The notes below the pieces were generated by a model, which was not told where the DNA came from, searched no databases, and saw nothing but the letters and a program-made list of their open reading frames with translations. The position numbers were made by a program, and so were the translations under genes. 44,100 bases of DNA from Microscillaceae bacterium. Lineage in GTDB: Bacteria; Bacteroidota; Bacteroidia; Cytophagales; Microscillaceae. Position 1 is the stretch's first letter. Each line of letters starts with the position of its first letter. Shown here in pieces: positions 28,753 through 36,765 of this stretch. Location: the NCBI GenBank assembly GCA_011390205.1, contig JAABSX010000032.1:1-44100 (forward strand), given 5' to 3'.

Positions 28753-29877
28753 ATGGTGTTTTTACGAAAAAATAAAGCCATGCAAGCAAGCAAGATTACA
28801 TTCTACCAAACTGATTTCTTAAATCAAATGCGACAAACAGGAGATGTAGCCGCCGATGAGTTGGTTCGGAGTATTTTCGAGTCAGGGGAAGCGGCGGTTT
28901 TTCACCGAATGTTCAAGGATTTGATTCATAACAGAGATTTGGACAGTGAAGCCTTGCCTGTGGAGCTGCGTGATTTTGCCAAAAACCATCTCCAGATACC
29001 TGCTTGGCTAGATGCTGGGAAGCTTAAAAAGGGAATTCAAGTTTTTCATCAAAATGCCGAACCCATCCTGACGATGCTGGGCTTTTTGTCTTTGCCTTAT
29101 TGCTATGCTGCCGCACAAGGGGCGGAGGTGCTGCTGCGCTCAGAGAGAATCAAGCGAGATACCAAGCGGAGGCTGCTAGAAACCGCCCAATTTGTGCTAG
29201 ATGTGATGCATCCTGAGGGCTTTGAGCCACAAGGCAAGGCTGTGGCTACCATCCTGAAAGTCAGGCTCATGCACGCTACCATCCGCTACCACTTAGGAAA
29301 ATCAAAAGACTGGGACAAGGCTTGGGGCGTACCCGTCAATCAAGAAGATATGGGCGGTACCAACGGTGCATTCTCTTGGATTAGCCTCAGAGGACTCAGG
29401 AAAATGGGCTACACACTCAATGTCCAAGAAAGTGAAAGCTACCTGTATCTTTGGAATGTGATAGGTACATTGCTGGGCGTGCGTGCCGAGCTATTGCCTG
29501 ATACTGCCAAAGAAGCCTTTTGGCTTGATAAAAAAATCGCCGAAAGGCATTTCTACAAATCCGAAGCAGGTGTGGAGCTGACCAAAGCCCTCAGAACCTG
29601 TCTTGCCGAAGATTCCAAAAAACCTTTCCCTGCTGGCTTTGCAGATGCGTACATGCGGTTTTTGCTGGGAGATAAGATAGCCGATTTGCTGGAGATTCCG
29701 CCTTCTAACTGGACGAGCAATCTGATTCCTTTGCTCAAATTTCAGAATGTATTGCAAAATACCTTGCCCACAAACGATGCCCAAAAGCAGGGGATGATGC
29801 ACCAAATGATAGCCGAAGAGGTGCTAAAAGACCCTGTAACCTTTGCTTTTCCGATGAATTTGCCTTCTGCTTCCTAA
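28753..29877 (+). CDS. DUF2236 / MpaB-type oxygenase
   Basis: The 374-residue helical protein lacks a signal peptide. The stretch VRLMHATIRYHLG, then NQEDMGGTNGAFSW, matches the DUF2236 family (MpaB, latex-clearing-protein-like). In that family a conserved Arg and His lie in the heme pocket, and some members are b-type heme oxygenases; the H and R of MHATIR are the candidates here. The substrate cannot be read from the sequence. The frame starts at ATG 28753; a second ATG at 28780 (MQASKITFYQ) is an equally good start and leaves 59 bases after polX. The gene is probably in the same transcript as polX, but a shared function is not obvious. Confidence 0.85.
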   Translation: MVFLRKNKAMQASKITFYQTDFLNQMRQTGDVAADELVRSIFESGEAAVFHRMFKDLIHNRDLDSEALPVELRDFAKNHLQIPAWLDAGKLKKGIQVFHQNAEPILTMLGFLSLPYCYAAAQGAEVLLRSERIKRDTKRRLLETAQFVLDVMHPEGFEPQGKAVATILKVRLMHATIRYHLGKSKDWDKAWGVPVNQEDMGGTNGAFSWISLRGLRKMGYTLNVQESESYLYLWNVIGTLLGVRAELLPDTAKEAFWLDKKIAERHFYKSEAGVELTKALRTCLAEDSKKPFPAGFADAYMRFLLGDKIADLLEIPPSNWTSNLIPLLKFQNVLQNTLPTNDAQKQGMMHQMIAEEVLKDPVTFAFPMNLPSAS

Positions 29878-29918
29878 AAAAAGCTGCGAACAATCATATA
29901 AACAAGAATCTTTCTTAT

Positions 29919-31520
29919 TTATAACTCTTCTTTTTTAAGTCTTTTGCCCTCGAGGGTGTAGCATATTCTTACTTCTTCGTAATCCTCTTCGTCATAGTCG
30001 GAGTACTGAATCTCGGTAGTTTCTAGCTGTGCTGAGCCACCCCAAAGAAACGAAACGCCCATCATTGTATCATAGATAAAATCTTCTAGCAGGGGTTTGC
30101 CCTCAAAGTGATGCACGAGGTAGATATTTTCATCTGTGCTAAGCTCCTCATTGACCGAAATCACGGGAGGGTGATAGAGTGAATCAATGAGCATTTTTTT
30201 GTAATCTTCTCCTTTGCGGCTTTTTACGTAATATTCATAGACCCTCTTTTCTTGATTGACCCTCTGCCCCAGCACAAATAAATCGTGTTGATCCACAAAA
30301 TCTTGGTCGGTGAAGGTATTAATCAATGTAAAATCAGAAAAATGCTTGCGTAATGCAAAGATAGCATCTTTGCCTTTGAGTGTGTGGAGGTCGTAATTTT
30401 CTCGGTAAGTGATGCTCTGGTTTCTCTGAAAAATATAATCTATTTTGCCCTTGTTTGCCAGTTCTTCTACATACTGTACCAGCCTCAGCCCGATGGCGTA
30501 AGGATTTAATCCTGAGCGACTTACGGAGGTAACGGCAGCATTGAGGCGTGCATAGGCGACTTCGTGCCCTTTGATGCGTTCGTCTCTTCTAAAAAGCTCA
30601 TCGTGCCAATAGCTTGCCCATCCCTCATTGATGATTTTGGTGCGAATCTGCGGCTCAAAATACAAGGCGGTATTCCTGACAATGCTCATGACGAGTTTCA
30701 TCCATTCATTTTTTTCTTTTTTGAGGAAAGGTGAGTTGTCTCTGATGTATTCCATCACATCTATGGCAGGTCGGTCTATTTGTTTTTTGAGGTAGAGATT
30801 GTACTTGCTCTGAAACTCAGGATATTTCTTTTTGACATCATTAAAAAACCAAGATTCACCTAGATTTTGGTCTTGGGCTATGTACTGATTGTATTTTTCT
30901 ATGTCTCTATAGACCTCTCCCTCTGGGGCTTTGATGACTTTTTGTAGAAAATCTCCAAAATAATAATCCAGCATCTCAGGCGGGTTTAGCTCTGTGGCGA
31001 AGCCTTGCCTTGAGAGTTCGTCAAAGTAGCCCACTAGATTGTTGATGCAGCGGCTAAACTCAATGGCATAATCTACCCAGCGGCCGTGTTCGCTTCTGAG
31101 GCTTGTAATCAGTCTTTTGTCAGCGAGTGCCTGCCCCACGAAATCATCTCCCCAAGTTCGCTCAAAAAGTCTGTTATTCTGAAAAAAATCAATGTGGGCA
31201 ATCACATGATAAAAAATCATGATGTTCATCCAGTCAGGATTATTGTCATTGTAAAACGAAATAGCAGGGCGAGAGTTAATGACCGTTTCGTAAGGATTGC
31301 TCGGAGAAAGTTTGTATTTTCCTTGTTCTTTGAGTACCTCTACGTCATTGACCCAGTAATCATACAGCGTAGGAATCATGACCTTAGGCGAAAGCGAAAT
31401 CATATCCCTATTCGTAACGATGTACTCGAGTGTATCTTTGTCAAAGTGCAGCCCAGCCTCTCTAGCTCGGTCTTTGCACTCTTCCATGATTTTCTTGGTA
31501 TGTTGATTGATTAATTGCAT
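29919..31520 (-). CDS. spoVR: SpoVR family protein
   Basis: The 533-residue cytosolic protein, named after a Bacillus cortex-formation gene and YcgB of E. coli, has family motifs such as NPYETVINSRPAISFYNDNN, IFYHVIAHIDFFQNN and NEGWASYWHDELF. The histidines, aspartate and glutamate in the last two look like a metal-site arrangement, although no activity is established. The length is close to that of YcgB (about 510). It is the third gene of the prkA-yeaH-spoVR set on this strand, separated from yeaH by 202 bases that contain palindromic repeats. The three genes are thought to act together in stress or starvation responses. Confidence 0.95.
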   Translation of the reverse strand: MQLINQHTKKIMEECKDRAREAGLHFDKDTLEYIVTNRDMISLSPKVMIPTLYDYWVNDVEVLKEQGKYKLSPSNPYETVINSRPAISFYNDNNPDWMNIMIFYHVIAHIDFFQNNRLFERTWGDDFVGQALADKRLITSLRSEHGRWVDYAIEFSRCINNLVGYFDELSRQGFATELNPPEMLDYYFGDFLQKVIKAPEGEVYRDIEKYNQYIAQDQNLGESWFFNDVKKKYPEFQSKYNLYLKKQIDRPAIDVMEYIRDNSPFLKKEKNEWMKLVMSIVRNTALYFEPQIRTKIINEGWASYWHDELFRRDERIKGHEVAYARLNAAVTSVSRSGLNPYAIGLRLVQYVEELANKGKIDYIFQRNQSITYRENYDLHTLKGKDAIFALRKHFSDFTLINTFTDQDFVDQHDLFVLGQRVNQEKRVYEYYVKSRKGEDYKKMLIDSLYHPPVISVNEELSTDENIYLVHHFEGKPLLEDFIYDTMMGVSFLWGGSAQLETTEIQYSDYDEEDYEEVRICYTLEGKRLKKEEL

Positions 31521-31549
31521 TTCTTAGTGTTTCAGTTTTAATCCTGTTT

Positions 31550-31610
31550 ATTCTTCTACCTTCGGATTATAAATCCTCTTGCTCTTTAGTCGTGATTACA
31601 AATCCCGACT
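31550..31610. repeat. Pair of short palindromes (GGATTTrTAATC type)
   Basis: Two similar dyads, CGGATTATAAATCC at 31563-31576 and GTGATTACAAATCCC at 31592-31606, lie side by side just after the spoVR start in the yeaH-spoVR gap. They resemble short intergenic repeats common in Bacteroidota. Confidence 0.4.
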
Positions 31611-31613
31611 AAC

Positions 31614-31735
31614 ATCGAAGCCCCCCAGCCCCCGAAGGGGGAGTTTTTTTATTGTTAAAATGATATTTTGTTAAAGCCTTCAGCCCCCTAACCCCCGAAG
31701 GGGTAACCTCCCCCTTCGGGGGTTAAGGGGTAACC
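31614..31735. repeat. GC-rich palindromic repeats between yeaH and spoVR
   Basis: Three copies of a unit with core CCCCCGAAGGGGG: one at about 31619-31643, one at 31681-31707 and one inverted at 31709-31734. The last two form a hairpin with arms of about 19 bp. The composition is far more GC-rich than the surrounding genes. The third copy contains the yeaH stop codon. They look like REP-type repeats; the first copy is also followed by seven T on the plus strand. Confidence 0.8.
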
Positions 31736-33102
31736 AATCTTTTGATACTCTCGATAATTCTGTTCTCAGTGGCTTTTTCTGCCATGAGGCTGTCTAGGCG
31801 GATGAGCTTAGGGTAATCACTCAAAATGCCCGATTTTTCGAGGTATCGCTCAATGGTAGTACCGTCATTGTAGCCTGACCAGCTGTTTTTTGCGATGGTG
31901 ATTCCTACACGACTGGCATATTTGAGAATCTTACGGGTAGCTTCGAGCATTTGCTCGCCTGAGTTTTCCCAGTCATCGCCGTCTGTGCCATGGAATACAT
32001 AAATATTATAATCTAGAGCCAATTTTTCTTCTTCTACGATTTGGTTTACCAGCTCAAAAGCGGGATAAACACTTGTGCCACCTGCTACAGTAGATTTATA
32101 ATAGGTATAAAAATCTTCTACCTCTTTGGCTTCTGTGTCGTGCAAGATAAATCGGCTCAGTACATTTCCCTTGTACTGATACATCAGCCAAGAGTAAATA
32201 AACAAATGCTGTGAGGTGATGACTTCCGTGGGCTTGCCGTGCATAGAGCCCGAGTAATCCCTGAGAAAAAATACCACAGCCTGTGATTCATAGTCAGGCT
32301 CTTTGGATAAGATTCTGTAAACCCTGTCATTGGGGATGATGAGTAAGTTTTCACCAGCAAAATCTTCATCAGATTTGATATTTCCGAGTTGGATATTGGT
32401 TTCTATGACTTTTTTGAGGGTTGCTTTTTTGTCTAAAATCTGCCCTTGCCCTTGGTTGATGTCTGTGAGGTCATAGAGATATTTGCTCATTGATTTTTTC
32501 TTCCCCTTGTCTTTGAGGTTGGGCAGTTCAAATTTTTCGGTTAGGATTCTGCCCAAATCAAAAGCCTCTGTGGTCATGTCATGCTCGCCTCCACCACCTT
32601 CTCCTGCTCCTGAGCCACTTCCTTCACCCTCTTGTGGGTCTATGGGCTGCTCACCCAGCACCTCACCTACTTCGCCTTCGCCCGTGCCGCCTGTGGTTCT
32701 TTCTTGATTTTCTTGGGGAGAATTGCCGTGAAAGAATTTGGTTTCGGTAGTCGTAGGCACGATGACGACCTCTCCTTTTTGATTTTTGCTAGGCTTCATA
32801 AGTTTGCCCAGTCTGATTCTCCTCGGAAATCCGTCATTTTCTCTTTGCTTGTCTTTTTCTATCAGTTCGTCAAGGGTTTGCAGAGAGAGTGCATAGGGCA
32901 TTTTGGGCGGAAATACACCCTGAATATGGCTGAGGTCATTGTAATCGTAGATGCCCTGTATGCCCTTGGGCATGCGGCTTTCATCGGGTTCAATTTGATG
33001 ATTTTGAGTATTTTCTAATTCCCTCAAAATCAGTTTTTCTTGTTCCTCTGTGAGTCCTGCCTCTTTCAGTCGTTGGTATAATTGATAATTTTTTTCTTTC
33101 AT
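31723..33102 (-). CDS. yeaH: YeaH/YhbH family protein (DUF444, VWA-like)
   Basis: The 459-residue protein has an N-terminal charged region, a glycine- and glutamate-rich low-complexity linker (about residues 135-175), the family stretch EAFDLGRILTEKFELPNL, and a C-terminal von Willebrand A-like domain. That domain has a complete metal-ion adhesion site: D-x-S-G-S in LRDYSGSMHG, Thr in AGGTSVYP and Asp in FHGTDGDDW. Family members (UPF0229) pair with the PrkA kinase; E. coli yeaH is co-transcribed with yeaG and induced in nitrogen starvation. The last three codons and the stop (VTP, TAA) lie inside the repeat downstream. Confidence 0.95.
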   Translation of the reverse strand: MKEKNYQLYQRLKEAGLTEEQEKLILRELENTQNHQIEPDESRMPKGIQGIYDYNDLSHIQGVFPPKMPYALSLQTLDELIEKDKQRENDGFPRRIRLGKLMKPSKNQKGEVVIVPTTTETKFFHGNSPQENQERTTGGTGEGEVGEVLGEQPIDPQEGEGSGSGAGEGGGGEHDMTTEAFDLGRILTEKFELPNLKDKGKKKSMSKYLYDLTDINQGQGQILDKKATLKKVIETNIQLGNIKSDEDFAGENLLIIPNDRVYRILSKEPDYESQAVVFFLRDYSGSMHGKPTEVITSQHLFIYSWLMYQYKGNVLSRFILHDTEAKEVEDFYTYYKSTVAGGTSVYPAFELVNQIVEEEKLALDYNIYVFHGTDGDDWENSGEQMLEATRKILKYASRVGITIAKNSWSGYNDGTTIERYLEKSGILSDYPKLIRLDSLMAEKATENRIIESIKRLVTP

Positions 33103-33124
33103 GTTTTTTTATTATTCAAAGCCT

Positions 33125-33230
33125 CCTAACAGCCCCCTAACCCCCGAAGGGGGAACTTCTTTCTCCCTCCCCTGAGGGGAGGGCAGGGGTGGGGTCTAAA
33201 ACTCCCCCTTTGGGGGCTGGGGGGCTGCCT
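33125..33230. repeat. GC-rich palindromic repeats between prkA and yeaH
   Basis: One copy of the CCCCCGAAGGGGG-type unit at 33130-33156, an inverted variant (CCCCCTTTGGGGG core) at 33201-33228, and a second palindromic unit between them, CTCCCCTGAGGGGAG, near 33166-33182. Together they fill almost the whole 130-base gap, from 22 bases before the yeaH ATG to just after the prkA stop. Confidence 0.8.
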
Positions 33231-33232
33231 GT

Positions 33233-35314
33233 TTAATTTGCATCATCTTGCGTACAGAAATACTCAATCGTCTTTAAGGCACAGGTGCGGCAATAGCCTA
33301 GCTTGCTCTCCATGGTTTCAATCATTCGGTTGTAGAGTTTTTGGTTTTCTTCGTTGGTGCGGTTAGAGAGTGCCCCCACGAGGCTGCCTGCCCCAGCCAC
33401 ATCAGATTTAAGCCTGACATCCGTTACAGCTTTCACAAGTTCGTTGTTATCCATAAAATTATAGGTAGGGTCTTGAATCATCTTCTGCCCATAAATTTTA
33501 GAAATGGTGGTACGGTAGCTTTGTTTTTGTTCACGGTTTTTGAGTCCGAGCCTTTCTTCCACACTGTCTATAAAGGTTTCATCTATTTTGAGGGGCATGA
33601 GTTTGCCTGTTTGTGGGTCTTTATACGTCCAGATACGGTTAGAACCTAGGCTTTTGGCATCTATACCGATGACCATATTTACATAATTGAGCACATCTTT
33701 TTGAATGGCATCAGGCTCATCCATGTAGGCATTGAAGATGGCCGTCATGACATTTTTGCGGTGCAGCCCTCTGGCGATGTTCATATCACTGAGGTATTTG
33801 GCTTGGTCTTGGGCATCTCTGACATAATCCAAGATGACCTGCTCAAGTGCGATAAAGACATCTCCAGCATACATACATTTGCCTTCTTGGGTTTCGGAGC
33901 GTTCTAAGATAATCTGAATGGCTCGTCCTAGGTTGCGGTGTCCGAGTCCTTTTTGCCCAAATCTCTTGGTGATATCAGGCTCGGTGTTGAGTTCATTGAT
34001 GACCTCACGCAGCGTCTTGATGCTTTTTTCGCCTGCTACTTCTCCTGCTGCCAGTTTCATCATTTCTATGGGTGTGAGTTTGTCAGAAGGGGGCATCCTT
34101 GTGAGGGTAACCGCTACAGAAAGTGCGTAATTGAGGTTAGGGTCTATGTGCAAAAAATCTCCTGCAAAGGTTGTTTTTTCGTGGCTACCGATGGAGAACT
34201 GTGTCAGTTGCTGCTGCTGTAAGTAGTTGGTATTGTGGGCCATATACGAGATGCGGCACCTGTCCACGATGGGGGCTTGTTCTTTTTCTTCTAAGAATCT
34301 TCCAAATTCGGCATTGTTGCTGGTGGCTACGATGAGGGTATCAAGGGGCCATTTGAAGCCCTCCATTTCGATGGTTCGGTTTTGGATGACACCCAGATAG
34401 ACTTGCACGAGGTCTTTTTTATTTTTGAAAATCTCATCGGCAAAGTGAATTCCTCCCCCTGCCACCCTTGCCAAAGCCCCTCTGCGGAGGTCAAAGCGAT
34501 AAGGGTTATTGGTATCTACAATGTGTAGCAGCCTAGAGATGGATTCTTCACCGATTAAATCAACGGCAGAAGAGGTGATTTTGTCTTTGGCGGCATACTT
34601 GCCTGTGAGTGTGCCTCTAGATTCGCTGATGGGCACAGGGAAAATCTCTATGAAATCCATCATCTTTTTTAAATCTCCCTCACAATGCTCTCTGATTTCT
34701 CCCAAGATATAATCTGTGCATGCCCCTAGAGGTCTGTAAAGCTCATAAAAATGATCTACTTGGGCATCTTTAGCACCCAGTTTGGAGAGGTATTCTTTGT
34801 TGTCTTGCTCCTCTTCAAAGAGATTCATTGCCAAGACCAGTGGGTCTTCGAAGGTTTGGGATTCTATGTCTAAGATTCTGCCGTAGCCCCCGAGTTGGTC
34901 TAGGTTTTTGAATTTAAAAGAATAGCGGCGATTCTCAGGGATAGACACAAAATTACGGTAAACTTTGCCTAGATAATCCACAAAGAAGGTTTTGCCATTG
35001 CCAGGCTCACCAATGAGCACAAAAGCCATCTCTGAAGAAGAGCCTCCTTCGGCAGCATCTTTGACATAAGAGACGAAGCTGTTCATCTCATCATACATGC
35101 CAATGATGTGTTTTGAGCCTTGCCTAAATACCTGAAAATCATAGGTATTTTGCCCATTGACGATTACTTTTTCGATGGAATTAGGCCCGCCCAGTGTCAT
35201 GCGGGTGATGGCTTGAAAGGCATTCTCAAATCTTCGTCTTTGTCCGATGACTTCTTGGATATGGTGTGCGAGGGTTTTTGTGCTAGGGTCTGTTTTTTTT
35301 AGTGCTTTTTCCAT
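33233..35314 (-). CDS. prkA: PrkA-type serine protein kinase / AAA protein
   Basis: The protein of about 693 residues has an N-terminal AAA-like module with the Walker A motif GEPGNGKT (residues 102-109) and a C-terminal kinase-related domain of the PrkA family. PrkA (YeaG in E. coli) phosphorylates itself and a small number of targets, and AAA-type protease activity has been reported for Bacillus PrkA. The open frame extends to a TTG at 35383, but the ATG at 35314 (MEKALKKTDPSTKTLAHHI) is the natural start. The protein is longer than B. subtilis PrkA (631) and ends with a cysteine-containing tail, YCRTCALKTIEYFC. It heads the prkA-yeaH-spoVR set. Confidence 0.95.
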   Translation of the reverse strand: MEKALKKTDPSTKTLAHHIQEVIGQRRRFENAFQAITRMTLGGPNSIEKVIVNGQNTYDFQVFRQGSKHIIGMYDEMNSFVSYVKDAAEGGSSSEMAFVLIGEPGNGKTFFVDYLGKVYRNFVSIPENRRYSFKFKNLDQLGGYGRILDIESQTFEDPLVLAMNLFEEEQDNKEYLSKLGAKDAQVDHFYELYRPLGACTDYILGEIREHCEGDLKKMMDFIEIFPVPISESRGTLTGKYAAKDKITSSAVDLIGEESISRLLHIVDTNNPYRFDLRRGALARVAGGGIHFADEIFKNKKDLVQVYLGVIQNRTIEMEGFKWPLDTLIVATSNNAEFGRFLEEKEQAPIVDRCRISYMAHNTNYLQQQQLTQFSIGSHEKTTFAGDFLHIDPNLNYALSVAVTLTRMPPSDKLTPIEMMKLAAGEVAGEKSIKTLREVINELNTEPDITKRFGQKGLGHRNLGRAIQIILERSETQEGKCMYAGDVFIALEQVILDYVRDAQDQAKYLSDMNIARGLHRKNVMTAIFNAYMDEPDAIQKDVLNYVNMVIGIDAKSLGSNRIWTYKDPQTGKLMPLKIDETFIDSVEERLGLKNREQKQSYRTTISKIYGQKMIQDPTYNFMDNNELVKAVTDVRLKSDVAGAGSLVGALSNRTNEENQKLYNRMIETMESKLGYCRTCALKTIEYFCTQDDAN

Positions 35315-35964
35315 AAATAAGGTAATTTTTTTGGGCAATGTATTAAAAACATAGGTAAATGTGTCAATTCGTGAATAAGCCAATGCTCAGTAGGTTCTAT
35401 GAAAAGTAGTTCAAATCAACTTTAATGGCCTACTTAAATTGGTATCTTTTGATAAAGATTTGCTGTGGAGTACTCTATTTTGCGGATAGATAAAATTTAC
35501 TTATCAGCAGCTAGGCTCAAGTGAAACTTTTTTGTGTTTGCTCCAAATAATATTCTGAGATTATAACGTGTGTAATTTGATAAACGTAAACTGAAAACGC
35601 ATGCACATCCAATTTAGTAAGTTTTTTGAGAAAAGTCAATAATTTAACATTTAATTTTGGAGGGGGATTGGTGCGTTTTTCTGGGTGTTTTAATGCAACT
35701 ATACATTTTTCTTAAAAATACTCCTCAGGCGAAAGGCTTGCTATGATGTACCATCTAAGAAATTGCTTTTTTTCTTTTTTGCATCACTTTGTCTGTATGT
35801 GCCATCAGCCCAATACTGCATTGTAAAAATAGGCAAAGCAGCCACGAAAACAGATGTTAGCACATCAATTCTTAGATTTAGACCTAAAATCAAGGTAAAT
35901 TTATGGATAATTACAGAACACATACTACCTTTATAGATTCAATGAAATTCAAAAAAAGCAACGT
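35315..35964. other. Divergent intergenic region between prkA and the SGNH gene
   Basis: About 650 AT-rich bases that must hold the promoters of prkA (minus) and the SGNH/MBOAT genes (plus). I found no exact TAnnTTTG for either; TACCTTTA near 35926-35933 is one base off for the plus strand. A 60-codon minus-strand open frame (35741-35923) is the only coding candidate and is discussed under findings. Confidence 0.6.
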
Positions 35965-36750
35965 ATGTCTGATAATTATAAACTCACTCGCTGGGTACTC
36001 TTTGGATTTATTATTTTGATATTGCTTTTGGGCTATTCTCTCTGGGACAATGCCACCGAAAGCACCCCTCGTCCACAAAGTCTGGAAGAGATAGAGGCAT
36101 ACCTTGCCCAAAACAAAGATTCACTTGGAGCAGAGCTTTTGAGTAGCCAAGCTATAGATTCAAGCCAAATTATAGATACTCGGCCGCAGCTTATCCTATT
36201 CATTGGCGACTCTATGGCTCAGGGCTTAGAGATTCCACTAAAAAAATATGCTGCTTTTAATGGGCATCAGCTCAACACCATCGCCAAGCAAAGTGCCACG
36301 ATTGTCTCTTGGGTGGGCAGCGACAGCACAGGGCGGCTCAGACAAACCCTCCAAGAGCTAAAGCCCTCTTACCTTATCATCTGTCTGGGTGCCAATGAGC
36401 TCATGACCAATGGCTTGGAGGTCTATGAGGGGTATATCCGCAACATCATAAAGCAGAGTGGCAATACCAAACTTATCTGGGTGGGGCCACCCAACTGGCG
36501 TAAAGACAATGGGCTGACAGACCTCATCGCAAAAGAACTCGGTGCAGGGCGTTATTTTTCTTCAAAAGATTTAACTTTGCCCCGAGCAGGAGACGGGATA
36601 CACCCCACTTATCAGGGGTATTTTGCTTGGGCTGATACACTCACTCAGTGGATACGAGAAGAGAGCCAGCATAAAATCTTGCTAGAAAAGCCACAAACGC
36701 CTGTCAAAGAGATAGACTCTTTGAATCTTAAAGAAGCAAAAAGACCCTAA
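35965..36750 (+). CDS. Membrane-anchored SGNH hydrolase (DUF459-like)
   Basis: The 261-residue protein has an N-terminal membrane anchor (about residues 9-25) and an SGNH/GDSL fold facing the periplasm. The catalytic blocks are G-D-S83 (FIGDSMAQGL), the oxyanion motif G142-A-N144-E, and D210 with H213 (GDGIHPTYQG). Proteins of this type transfer or remove acyl groups on polysaccharides; when beside an MBOAT gene they usually act as the periplasmic acyltransferase partner (as PatB or AlgJ/X do). The MBOAT gene follows 15 bases later. The glycan acceptor is unknown. Confidence 0.88.
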   Translation: MSDNYKLTRWVLFGFIILILLLGYSLWDNATESTPRPQSLEEIEAYLAQNKDSLGAELLSSQAIDSSQIIDTRPQLILFIGDSMAQGLEIPLKKYAAFNGHQLNTIAKQSATIVSWVGSDSTGRLRQTLQELKPSYLIICLGANELMTNGLEVYEGYIRNIIKQSGNTKLIWVGPPNWRKDNGLTDLIAKELGAGRYFSSKDLTLPRAGDGIHPTYQGYFAWADTLTQWIREESQHKILLEKPQTPVKEIDSLNLKEAKRP

Positions 36751-36765
36751 ATTAGTAATCAAGGA

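Noticed and set aside
31619-31650. Plus-strand intrinsic terminator (hairpin plus T-run) between yeaH and spoVR
   Set aside because: The flanking genes are both on the minus strand, so a plus-strand terminator has no gene to end; treated as part of the palindromic repeat.
29919-35314. PrkA-YeaH-SpoVR as a new defence or signalling island
   Set aside because: The trio is a known, widely conserved chromosomal set; apart from the repeats nothing suggests recent transfer.
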